Below are positions 16,997 through 24,420 of a stretch of 64,000 nt of DNA, piece by piece (the first letter of the stretch is position 1; the number at the start of each line of letters is the position of its first letter). Source of the DNA: Streptomyces tibetensis. GTDB lineage: Bacteria; Actinomycetota; Actinomycetes; Streptomycetales; Streptomycetaceae. The position numbers were made by a program, and so were the translations under genes. Location of the stretch: contig NZ_SZVW01000015.1 in assembly GCF_007655005.1 (NCBI RefSeq), forward strand, positions 124,001 through 188,000, written 5' to 3'. The notes beneath the pieces were generated by a model that was not told where the DNA came from, made no database searches, and saw only the letters and a list, made by a program, of their open reading frames with translations.

Positions 16997-17221
16997 TCAA
17001 GACTTTACGGCTCCGGAGAGCAGGTCCGGACTCCAGAACCGGTGGATGACCAGGAAGAGGGCGACGAGCGGCAGCACCGCGAGCCATGTCGGCGACCCCC
17101 GGGCCATCCTCACGTCCGACGGCGTGAACCACGCCGAGGCTGCATCCGGCAACGCCCGGGAGACCAGGCGCTGTTCGGCTACGACGACGGGGCGCTCTCG
17201 TCGGCGTCCTGGTTCCGGCAC
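16997..17221 (-). pseudogene. C-terminal remnant of a carbohydrate ABC-transporter permease
   Basis: The frame ends in LAVLPLVALFLVIHRFWSPDLLSGAVKS. A final hydrophobic helix followed by ...GAVK(G/S) is the usual C-terminus of MalG-type sugar permeases. Upstream sequence in this frame is not membrane-like, so about 240 residues are missing. The stop lies three bases before the LacI ATG, the order expected of a sugar-uptake operon. Confidence 0.55.
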
Positions 17222-17295
17222 CGCTGAGCCCGGGGGAAGGGCCTGACCGCCGGGCCCCCTCCCCTCCTTAACCCGCGTATCCGAATTCCGCCCCT

Positions 17296-17316
17296 CGATA
17301 CGGTAGTTCGGTATCG
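17296..17316. promoter_or_regulatory. Inverted repeat upstream of the ArsR gene
   Basis: CGATAC (17296-17301) and GTATCG (17311-17316) are separated by 9 bases, about 95 bp before the ArsR start. The stretch also repeats CGGTA/CGGTATCGG. It is a possible autoregulatory operator. Confidence 0.35.
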
Positions 17317-17409
17317 GTCAACGATGCCGAGTGCCGGACAGGGCGGCGTCGACTGCGAGACAGTGGGAAGGCTCGGTGAGAGGGCGAAGCCGCGAGGCAG
17401 GGGCACGAC

Positions 17410-17667
17410 ATGCTGAGGACTCCCACGGACGAGACGCGGCTGCGCATCCTGGCATGGCTGAAGGAACCCGGTCCCGCGGCGGACGGTGTCACCGCGGACG
17501 CCGTCGCCGAGCGGTTCTCGATACCGCGCCCGGTCGCCGTCACCCATCTCCGGCTGCTGGAGGCCACCGGCATGCTGCGCACCAGCAGGTCCGCGGGCCG
17601 TGTGCGCTACCACCGCGACGACATGCGGATCGCCGAGGTCGCCCGGATGTTTGAGAAGGGCTGGTAG
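17410..17667 (+). CDS. Small ArsR-type winged-helix regulator
   Basis: 85 residues that form only a winged helix: DETRLRILAWLKEP, then AVAERFSIPRPVAVTHLRLLEATGML and the wing RSAGRVRYHRDD. There are no metal-binding cysteines, so it is not a classical ArsR metal sensor. It reads into the SMP-30-type gene 48 bases downstream and probably controls it; the inverted repeat at 17296-17316 may be its operator. Confidence 0.8.
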   Translation: MLRTPTDETRLRILAWLKEPGPAADGVTADAVAERFSIPRPVAVTHLRLLEATGMLRTSRSAGRVRYHRDDMRIAEVARMFEKGW

Positions 17668-17715
17668 GCGACCCGGCACCGCGGAATCGCCCCGACGACG
17701 AAGGACACGCGCGCT

Positions 17716-18673
17716 ATGGACCGTCCCACGGCACTCGTCCCCCGCCACTACATCGCGGTGGGCCCCGGCCCCGAGGACGTGGTCGCCGACCCGCGCGGCC
17801 GTCCTCACCGGCGTCGCGGACGGCCGCATCCTGCGCCTCGACGCCCTCGCCGACCCGGTCGCGGCCCGCGTCGAAGTGCTCGCCGAGACCGGTGGCAGGC
17901 CGCTCGGGCTCGAACTCCTCCCCGACGGCGACCTGTTGGTGTGCGACGCCGAACGCGGCCTGCTGCGGGTCGGCACCGGCGACGGCACGGTCCGGATCCT
18001 CGCCGACTCGGTGGCGGGAGAGCCGCTGCGGTTCTGCAGCAACGTCGTGTCCCTCTCCGACGGGAGCGTCTACTTCACCGTCTCCAGCCGTCGGTACCCC
18101 CTGGAGCACTGGATCGGCGACATCGTCGAACACACCGGGACGGGGCGGCTGCTGCGGCTCGCGCCCGGCGCCGACGCGCCCGAGGTGGTGCTGGACGGCC
18201 TGCAGTTCGCCAACGGGGTCGCCGTCGGTGCGGACGAGTCCTTCCTCGTCGTCGCCGAGACCGGCGCCTGCCGGCTCCTGCGCCACTGGCTCACCGGTCC
18301 TCGGGCCGGGCGGAGCGAACCGTTCGCCGAGAACCTCCCGGGCATGCCCGACAACCTCTGGCGCGGTGCGCCCGACGGGCCCATCTGGGTCGCGCTCGCC
18401 GGGCCCCGTGTCCCGCCCCTCGACCTGCTCCACCGCGGCGCGCCCGGTGTCCGGGCCGCCGCCGCACGCATCGCCGTGCGCGCCCCGTTCCGCCCCACCG
18501 GCGCGATCGCCCTCCAGGCCTTCGACGACGAGGGCCGCGTCGTGCACCACCTCGCCCGCCGCCACTCCGGCTACCGCATGCCCACCAGCGTCTGCGAAGC
18601 GGGCGGGCACCTGGTCCTCGGCAGCGTCTGGGAACGGGGGGTGGCGGTCTGCGAGCCACCCGCCCCGAAGTGA
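17716..18673 (+). pseudogene. SMP-30/gluconolactonase-like beta-propeller gene with a frameshift
   Basis: Starts MDRPTALVPRHYIAVGPGPEDVVADPRG in one frame. From about 17803 the family sequence continues in the next frame: LTGVADGRILRL, GRPLGLELLPDGDLLVCD, FANGVAVGADESFLVVAETG, GMPDNLWRGAPDG. This is the strictosidine-synthase/SMP-30 propeller, whose members are lactonases or related hydrolases. The junction GGCCGTCCTC fits loss of two bases from GGCCGCGTCCTC. GAAGGA precedes the ATG. Repairing the two bases gives about 319 residues, full length, so it is either a recent pseudogene or a sequencing error. Confidence 0.8.
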
Positions 18674-18739
18674 CCTGCACCGCCCGCCTCGGAGTGACCC
18701 CGCCCCGCCCCCGGGGTTAACCTGAACTCCGGCCGCGAC

Positions 18740-18816
18740 CCGTCGCGGCGCGGCGGTGGGGCCCGCCGTACCCGAACCGCGGCAAGGACGCCGCCAACGG
18801 TCCCTACTTGCGACGG
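18740..18816 (+). promoter_or_regulatory. Fluoride riboswitch (crcB motif)
   Basis: The stretch carries the crcB-motif core in order: GGCGGTGGGGCCCGCC (18752-18767), AACCGC (18775-18780), a short hairpin GGC...GCC, then TCCCTAC (18801-18807). P1 closes it with CCGTCGC (18740-18746) pairing GCGACGG (18810-18816). It lies directly upstream of two fluoride-channel genes, the expected location. A rival hairpin, GCCGCGAC (18732-18739) with GTCGCGGC (18742-18749), would break P1 and could be the switch. The AGGAG at 18850-18854 can pair with ACTCC at 18831-18835. Confidence 0.78.
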
Positions 18817-18866
18817 CGCGTGCCCGTACGACTCCGGGCCCCGGCGAGTAGGAGACGGACCACCCC

Positions 18867-19322
18867 ATGACAGTCCCCGAAGGCCTCCGCGTTCCGGCGA
18901 CCACTCCCCACCCGTCCCCCTGGCGTGCCCAGGCGCCCGTCGTCGTGGTCGTCTCGCTCGGCGGGGGAGTGGGCGCGACCGCCCGGTACGCCGCCTCCCT
19001 CGGGTGGCCCACGCCCCCGGGCGGCTTCCCCTGGACGACCCTCTGGGTCAACATCGCCGGCTGTGCCGTGATCGGCGTGTTCATGGTGGTCATCACCGAG
19101 ATCCGGACCGCCCACCCCCTGGTCCGCCCCTTCTTCGGCACCGGCGTCCTCGGCGGCTTCACCACCTTCTCGACGTACGCCGTCGACATCCACAAACTCA
19201 TCGACGGCGGCCGTCCCGGCACCGGGCTGGCCTACCTCGCCGCGACCCCGCTCGCGGCCCTCACGGCGGTGTGGCTCGCGGCCGGGACGACCCGCCGCGT
19301 GCTGAAAGGAAGGCGACGATGA
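18867..19322 (+). CDS. crcB: Fluoride ion channel subunit CrcB/Fluc (first copy)
   Basis: 151 residues with four membrane helices. The Fluc signatures are GGGVGATARYAAS, the pore NIAGCAVIG and GFTTFSTYAVD (about 98-108). Fluc channels are dual-topology dimers that export F-. The pairing with a second, different copy two genes on suggests a heterodimer, as known for many Gram-positives. AGGAG lies 12 bases before ATG 18867. It is the first gene behind the fluoride riboswitch, and the next ORF starts inside its last codons (ATGA). Confidence 0.93.
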   Translation: MTVPEGLRVPATTPHPSPWRAQAPVVVVVSLGGGVGATARYAASLGWPTPPGGFPWTTLWVNIAGCAVIGVFMVVITEIRTAHPLVRPFFGTGVLGGFTTFSTYAVDIHKLIDGGRPGTGLAYLAATPLAALTAVWLAAGTTRRVLKGRRR

Positions 19323-19699
19323 CGAGGCTGACCGGCAGGGCCCTGCGCCTGACCGTTTTCGTCGGCGAGCGCGACACCTGGCACCACAAGCCCCTCTACT
19401 CGGAGATCGTCCACCGCGCCCACGCGGCGGGCCTCGCGGGCGCCAGCGTCTTCCGCGGCATCGAGGGCTTCGGCGCCTCCTCCCTGATCCACACCTCGCG
19501 GTTGCTCTCCCTCAGCGAGGACCTGCCGGTCGCCGTGGTGATCGTCGACACCGAGCCACGCGTGCGCGCCTTCCTTCCGCAACTCGACGACATCGTCACC
19601 GAGGGGCTCGTGACCCTCGACGACTGCGAGGTGATCCGCTACGCCGGACGCGGGGACGATCCCGGCACAACGGACGCGAAGGGTAAGAACCCGTTGTGA
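19319..19699 (+). CDS. DUF190 (PII-like) protein in the fluoride operon
   Basis: 126 residues: LRLTVFVGERDTWHHKPLYSEIVHRAHAAGLAGASVFRGIEGFG and LPVAVVIVDTEPRVRAFLPQLDD. This is the DUF190 family, whose solved members have a PII/GlnB-like ferredoxin fold. PII-fold proteins usually trimerise and regulate membrane transporters. It overlaps crcB on both sides by 4 bases, so the three products are made together. A regulatory role on the channel is inference. Confidence 0.88.
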   Translation: MTRLTGRALRLTVFVGERDTWHHKPLYSEIVHRAHAAGLAGASVFRGIEGFGASSLIHTSRLLSLSEDLPVAVVIVDTEPRVRAFLPQLDDIVTEGLVTLDDCEVIRYAGRGDDPGTTDAKGKNPL

Positions 19700-20043
19700 A
19701 CTGGCTGCTGGTCGTCTGCGGCGCGATGGTGGGTGCCCCGCTGCGCTACCTCACCGACCGGGCGGTCCAGGCCCGCCATGACTCGGTCTTCCCCTGGGGC
19801 ACTTTCACGGTCAACGTCACCGGCTCCCTGATCCTCGGCCTGCTCGCCGGAGCCGCCACCCATGTCCAGCTGCTGCTCGGCACCGGTCTGTGCGGTGCCC
19901 TGACGACCTACTCGACGTTCTCCTACGAGACGCTGCGGCTGGCGGAGACCGGGGCGCGTCTCCAGGCCGCCCTCAACGTCGGCGTCACCGTGGCGGTCGG
20001 CCTTGCCGCGGCCTTCGCGGGGGCTGCGCTGGCGCGTATGTGA
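19696..20043 (+). CDS. crcB: Fluoride ion channel subunit CrcB/Fluc (second copy)
   Basis: 115 residues with four helices. Signatures are GAMVGAPLRYLTDR, NVTGSLILG and GALTTYSTFSYE, the Fluc Asn pore and Phe-box region. It is shorter than the first copy, as is usual for the second subunit of a heterodimeric pair. The GTG start 19696 overlaps the preceding stop (GTGA), giving tight coupling. It is the last gene of the fluoride operon. Confidence 0.93.
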   Translation: MNWLLVVCGAMVGAPLRYLTDRAVQARHDSVFPWGTFTVNVTGSLILGLLAGAATHVQLLLGTGLCGALTTYSTFSYETLRLAETGARLQAALNVGVTVAVGLAAAFAGAALARM

Positions 20044-20124
20044 GGCGCGTCCATGAGCTCCGTTCTCGTCCGGGTGTAGTAAGACGGTCCCCTCCGCTCC
20101 CGCCCCCGAGCAGAACTGGATCCC

Positions 20125-20961
20125 ATGAGCGTCATCAGCGTCGGTCAGGCCGTCGTCCTCGGAGCCGTCGAGGGGGTGACCGAGTTCCTGCCCGTCTCCT
20201 CCACCGGCCATCTGAAGATCGTCGAGGGCCTCATGGACATCCCCGTCGACGACGACGCCGTGGTCGGGTTCTCGGCCGTCATCCAGGTCGGCGCCATCGC
20301 CGCGGTGCTCGTGTACTTCTTCAAGGACATCGTGCGGATCGTCTCCGCCTGGGGGAGGGGTCTGCGCCACCGCGAGGAGCGGTACCACCACGACTACAAG
20401 TTCGCCTGGTGGGTCATCTGCGCGACCATCCCGATCGTCGCCGTCGGACTCGCCGCCAAGCCGCTCATCGAGGGCCCCCTCGCCTCGCTGTGGGTGGTCG
20501 CCGGCTCCCTGATCGTCGGCAGCGGCGTGATGTGGGCGGCGGACCAGATGGGCCGGCACAAGCGCGGCGAGGACGACACCTCCTTCAGGGACGCGATGCT
20601 GGTCGGCAGCTCCCAGATCCTCGCCCTGCTCTTCCCGGGCTTCTCCCGCTCCGGCGCCACCATGTCCACCGCACTGATCCTCGACCTGGACCGCGTCGCC
20701 GCCACCCGGCTCTCCTTCTTCCTCGGCATCCCCGCGCTGACCGGCGCCGGCCTCTACGAACTCAAGGACGCCCTGGGCACCGGGGTGGGGGCGGCGCCGC
20801 TGGCCGTCGGCACGCTCGTCTCCTTCGCCGTGGCGTACGCCTCCATCGCCTGGCTGCTGAAGTTCGTCGCCAAGCACTCCTTCAACGCGTTCGTGATCTA
20901 CCGGATCGTGGTGGGCGTGCTGCTGTTCGGGCTGCTCGGAGCGGGTGTGCTGCACGGCTGA
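20125..20961 (+). CDS. uppP: Undecaprenyl-diphosphate phosphatase
   Basis: 278 residues with about eight helices. The catalytic motifs of BacA/UppP are both present: EGVTEFLPVSSTGH at about 15-28 and PGFSRSGATMS at about 170-180. It removes phosphate from undecaprenyl pyrophosphate to recycle the peptidoglycan lipid carrier and, when overexpressed, gives bacitracin resistance. It is 80 bases after crcB and may share its transcript, although no functional link is known. Streptomycetes often carry more than one uppP. Confidence 0.93.
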   Translation: MSVISVGQAVVLGAVEGVTEFLPVSSTGHLKIVEGLMDIPVDDDAVVGFSAVIQVGAIAAVLVYFFKDIVRIVSAWGRGLRHREERYHHDYKFAWWVICATIPIVAVGLAAKPLIEGPLASLWVVAGSLIVGSGVMWAADQMGRHKRGEDDTSFRDAMLVGSSQILALLFPGFSRSGATMSTALILDLDRVAATRLSFFLGIPALTGAGLYELKDALGTGVGAAPLAVGTLVSFAVAYASIAWLLKFVAKHSFNAFVIYRIVVGVLLFGLLGAGVLHG

Positions 20962-21044
20962 GTGTTCTGCCGGGAGGCGCCGTCGTCCGTCTGCGGCGCC
21001 CTCGTGGCCCGTCGCACGGTTCCCCGCGCCCCTTCGGCACACCC

Positions 21045-21073
21045 TTGACAGCACAAGCCGTCGCCCGGAGTAT
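21045..21073 (+). promoter_or_regulatory. Sigma-70-type promoter for a leaderless GntR gene
   Basis: A consensus TTGACA (21045-21050), a 17-base spacer, then GAGTAT (21068-21073). The GTG of the regulator is eight bases after the -10, so transcription would begin at or next to the start codon, and no ribosome site is present. Confidence 0.5.
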
Positions 21074-21080
21074 CTCTCCC

Positions 21081-21812
21081 GTGAACCTGTCAGACAGCCG
21101 GACAGCCGGACAGCCTGTGCGCCGCGTCAGTGCCATGGAAGCGGTGCTGGCGTACCTGCGCGGCGCCATCGAGGGGGGCGAGTACGCCATCGGCGACAAG
21201 CTCCCCTCCGAGGCGGAACTGTGCCGCACCCTCGAGGTCTCCCGGCCCGTGCTGCGCGAGGCGCTGCGGGCGTTGCAGACCATGGGCCTGACCGTGTCCC
21301 GGACCGGCAAGGGCACCTTCGTCGTGGCCAGTACTGTCGAGGACCCCACCTTCGGCGACTACTCCGCCAGCGATCTGCTGGAGGTGCGCCGCCACGTCGA
21401 GATCCCGGTCGCCGGGTACGCGGCCCGGCGCCGCACCCCGGAGAACCTCGACCACCTGGCCCACCTGCTGGACCGGATGGAGCGGGAGACGGACACCACC
21501 GCGTGGGTCGCCATGGACACGCTGTTCCATCTCGCCGTCGCCGAGGCCGCCCAGAACCCGGTCTTCCGCCGGGTCATCGAAGAGATCCGGGACGCGCTGG
21601 CCCGCCAGTCCGCCTTCCTCAACGAGCTGGGCGGCCGCCGCGAGCAGTCCAACCGCGAGCACCGAGCGATCGTCGAGGCGCTGACCGACGGTTGCGAGAC
21701 CGACGCGGTGGAGGCCATGGCCCACCATCTCGACCGCGTCGAAACCACCCTCACCGACATCGTGCGCTCCTCGCGCACGGACACCCCCACGGAAGGCGGA
21801 ACCGAGGCGTGA
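21081..21812 (+). CDS. GntR/FadR-family regulator of the asparagine cluster
   Basis: 243 residues. The GntR winged helix (YAIGDKLPSEAELCRTLEVSRPVLREALRAL) spans about residues 30-75, and an all-helical FCD ligand domain follows, with the usual metal-ligand pattern (DTLFHLAVAEAAQN, HRAIVEALTDG). FCD domains commonly sense carboxylates or amino acids. The GTG start overlaps no upstream gene and looks leaderless. Its stop overlaps the permease start (GTGA), so it is made with the transporter and probably represses the operon until asparagine or aspartate is present. Confidence 0.88.
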   Translation: MNLSDSRTAGQPVRRVSAMEAVLAYLRGAIEGGEYAIGDKLPSEAELCRTLEVSRPVLREALRALQTMGLTVSRTGKGTFVVASTVEDPTFGDYSASDLLEVRRHVEIPVAGYAARRRTPENLDHLAHLLDRMERETDTTAWVAMDTLFHLAVAEAAQNPVFRRVIEEIRDALARQSAFLNELGGRREQSNREHRAIVEALTDGCETDAVEAMAHHLDRVETTLTDIVRSSRTDTPTEGGTEA

Positions 21813-23251
21813 GCGAGCAGTCCCTGCACGACGATGTGCAGAAACGTTCCATCCATGTCGATGCCGGAGACGCGGGCTACAGCAAGTCCCTGAAGTCCCG
21901 GCACGTCAACATGATCGCCATCGGCGGAGCCATCGGCACCGGCCTGTTCCTCGGCGCCGGCGGCCGTCTCGCCGACGCCGGCCCGTCGCTCTTCATCGCC
22001 TACGCGGTCTGCGGCCTCTTCGCCTTCCTCGTCGTGCGCGCCCTCGGCGAACTGGTGCTCTACCGGCCCTCCTCGGGCGCCTTCGTCTCCTACGCCCGCG
22101 AGTTCATGGGGGAGAAGGGCGCCTACACCGCCGGCTGGATGTACTTCCTCAACTGGGCGACCACCGGCATCGCCGACATCACCGCCGTCGCCACCTACAC
22201 CCACTACTGGGGCATGTTCTCCGACATCCCGCAGTGGGTCATCGCGCTGATCGCGCTGGCCGTGGTGCTCACCGTGAACCTGATCTCGGTGAAGATCTTC
22301 GGCGAGCTGGAGTTCTGGTTCGCGATCGTCAAGGTCGGCGCCCTGGTCGTCTTCATGTGCATCGGCATCTTCCTGCTGGTCACCCAGCACCCCGTCGACG
22401 GCCACACCCCGGGCCCGTCCCTCATCGGCGACAACGGCGGCGTCTTCCCGCAGGGCCTGCTGCCCATGCTGCTGATCATCCAGGGCGTCGTCTTCGCCTA
22501 CGCCTCAGTCGAACTGGTCGGTGTCGCCGCGGGTGAGACCGAGAACCCCGAGAAGATCATGCCGAAGGCGATCAACTCGATCATGTGGCGCGTCGGCGTC
22601 TTCTACGTCGGCTCGGTCGTGCTGCTGTCGATGCTGCTGCCGTGGAACAAGTACACCGCCGGCGAGAGCCCCTTCGTGACGGTGCTGTCCAACATCGGCA
22701 TCCCGGCGGCCGGCGGCGTGATGAACCTCGTCGTCCTCACCGCCGCCATGTCCTCCCTCAACTCCGGCCTGTACTCCACCGGCCGCATCCTGCGCTCCAT
22801 GGCCATGTCCGGGTCCGCGCCCAGGTTCACCTCCGTGATGAGCCGCAGCCAGGTCCCCTACGGCGGCATCCTGCTCACCAGCGGCATCTGTGTGCTGGGC
22901 GTCGGCCTCAACTTCGTCGTGCCCGCCGAGGCGTTCGAGATCGTGCTGAACTTCGCCGCGATCGGCATCCTCTCGACCTGGGGCATGATCATGATCTGTC
23001 ACCTCCTCTTCTGGCAGAAGACCCAGAAGGGCGAGCTGACCCGCCCGGGCTACCGGCTCCCGGGCTCCCCCTGGACCGAGGTCGTGACGCTGGCGTTCCT
23101 CGCCTCCGTCCTGGTCCTCATGTACGCCGACGGCGGCGCGGGCCGCACCACCGTGCTGTGCCTGCCGCTGATCGTCGGGGCCCTGGTCGTCGGATGGTTC
23201 GGCATCCGCGGCCGTGTCGCACGCAAATCCACCACCGGAGCCGACGCGTGA
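21809..23251 (+). CDS. ansP: Amino-acid permease, L-asparagine type (APC family)
   Basis: 480 residues with about twelve helices of the APC/AAT family. Signatures are HVNMIAIGGAIGTGLFLGAG, the consensus helix-1 region, and VFAYASVELVGVAAGETENPEK. It is the proton symporter type that includes AnsP, GabP and CycA. The asparaginase and aspartase genes immediately downstream make asparagine the best substrate guess. The GTG start overlaps the regulator stop. Confidence 0.87.
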   Translation: MSEQSLHDDVQKRSIHVDAGDAGYSKSLKSRHVNMIAIGGAIGTGLFLGAGGRLADAGPSLFIAYAVCGLFAFLVVRALGELVLYRPSSGAFVSYAREFMGEKGAYTAGWMYFLNWATTGIADITAVATYTHYWGMFSDIPQWVIALIALAVVLTVNLISVKIFGELEFWFAIVKVGALVVFMCIGIFLLVTQHPVDGHTPGPSLIGDNGGVFPQGLLPMLLIIQGVVFAYASVELVGVAAGETENPEKIMPKAINSIMWRVGVFYVGSVVLLSMLLPWNKYTAGESPFVTVLSNIGIPAAGGVMNLVVLTAAMSSLNSGLYSTGRILRSMAMSGSAPRFTSVMSRSQVPYGGILLTSGICVLGVGLNFVVPAEAFEIVLNFAAIGILSTWGMIMICHLLFWQKTQKGELTRPGYRLPGSPWTEVVTLAFLASVLVLMYADGGAGRTTVLCLPLIVGALVVGWFGIRGRVARKSTTGADA

Positions 23252-23283
23252 GGAACGCGTCGCTCCCCGAGAAGCAGGCAGTG

Positions 23284-24300
23284 ATGTTCAGCAGTTCTCT
23301 CGCGGACGCACCCCTTGTCCGTGAACCCCTCCACGCCCCCGTCGCCCACCTCGTCCGCGGCGGAATCGTCGAAGGCATCCACTACGGCTCCGTCGTCGTC
23401 CTCGACGCCGACGGAGAGGTCAGGCTCCAGATCGGAGACATCGAGGCCGCCTTCTACCCCCGCTCCGCGATCAAGCCCGTGCAGGCCGTGGCCATGGCCC
23501 GGGCCGGACTGCCGCTCGACGGCGAGCTGCTGTCGCTGACGGCCGCCAGCCACTCCGGCGAGGAACGCCACCTCGCCGGCACCCGGCGCATCCTCGAACT
23601 CGCCGGGCTCACCGAGGACCACCTGCGCAACGTCCCGGACCTGCCGTTCGACCCGGTCGTCCGGGACGCCTGGGTGCGAGAGGGCCGGCTGCCCTCACGG
23701 CTCGCCCAGAACTGCTCCGGCAAGCACGCGGCCATGCTCTACACCTGCACCCTCAACGGCTGGCCGCTGGAGGACTACCTCGACCCCGGCCACCCGTTGC
23801 AGCAGGCCATCGCCGAGATCGTCGAGGACCTCACCGGGCAGCGCATCGCCGGCGTCACCGTCGACGGCTGCGGCGCGCCCCTGTTCTCCCTCTCCCTGCA
23901 CGGCCTGGCCCGGGCCGCCGCCCGGATCACCACCGCCGCGCCGGGCACGCCCGAGGCCCGGGTCGCCGACGCGATGCGCGAACACGCGGAGATGGCCTCC
24001 GGCTCCGGCCGGGACGTCGCCGCACTGATGCGGGCCGTGCCGGGGCTCCTGACCAAGGACGGCTTCGAGGGGGTCCAGGTCGCCGCGCTGCCCGACGGCC
24101 GGGCCGTGGCGGTGAAGATCGCCGACGGTGCGAACCGGGCGCGTGTGCCGGTGGCTGCCGCCGCGCTGGCCCGGGCCGGTGTCGACCCGGTCATGCTCAC
24201 CGAGTTCGCGGGTGAGCCGCTGCTCGGCGGTGGGCGGGAGGTCGGGCGTGTGCGGCCCGTTCGCTCGCTGGAGCCGGTCGCCGGCTCGGTCCGCCCCTGA
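23284..24300 (+). CDS. L-asparaginase (Rhizobium-type / asparaginase II family)
   Basis: About 338 residues of the asparaginase family distinct from E. coli AnsA/B: VRGGIVEGIHYGSVVVLDADG, YPRSAIKPVQAVAMARAG, SLTAASHSGEERH and NCSGKHAAMLYTC. These contain the conserved Ser/Lys and Cys residues of this class. It converts asparagine to aspartate and ammonia. ATG 23284 has an AG-rich site upstream. An alternative GTG at 23248 overlaps the permease stop and would add 12 residues. Confidence 0.88.
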   Translation: MFSSSLADAPLVREPLHAPVAHLVRGGIVEGIHYGSVVVLDADGEVRLQIGDIEAAFYPRSAIKPVQAVAMARAGLPLDGELLSLTAASHSGEERHLAGTRRILELAGLTEDHLRNVPDLPFDPVVRDAWVREGRLPSRLAQNCSGKHAAMLYTCTLNGWPLEDYLDPGHPLQQAIAEIVEDLTGQRIAGVTVDGCGAPLFSLSLHGLARAAARITTAAPGTPEARVADAMREHAEMASGSGRDVAALMRAVPGLLTKDGFEGVQVAALPDGRAVAVKIADGANRARVPVAAAALARAGVDPVMLTEFAGEPLLGGGREVGRVRPVRSLEPVAGSVRP

Positions 24301-24362
24301 CCGTGTGCCGGTCCTCGCGGCCGGCGACTGCGGGTCCGCCGTGGCGAGTCGCGCAGTTCCCC

Positions 24363-24381
24363 GCGCCCCTTTCAGGGGCGC
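24363..24381 (+). terminator. Hairpin in a repeated intergenic element
   Basis: GCGCCCCT (24363-24370) pairs perfectly with AGGGGCGC (24374-24381) over a 3-base loop, between asparaginase and aspartase. The sequence just before it (GTCGCGCAGTTCCCCGC) recurs with two changes at 21011-21034. It may attenuate read-through. Confidence 0.55.
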
Positions 24382-24420
24382 TTCCCACCCTGTACCTCAG
24401 AGAAGAGGACCCTCACCGTC

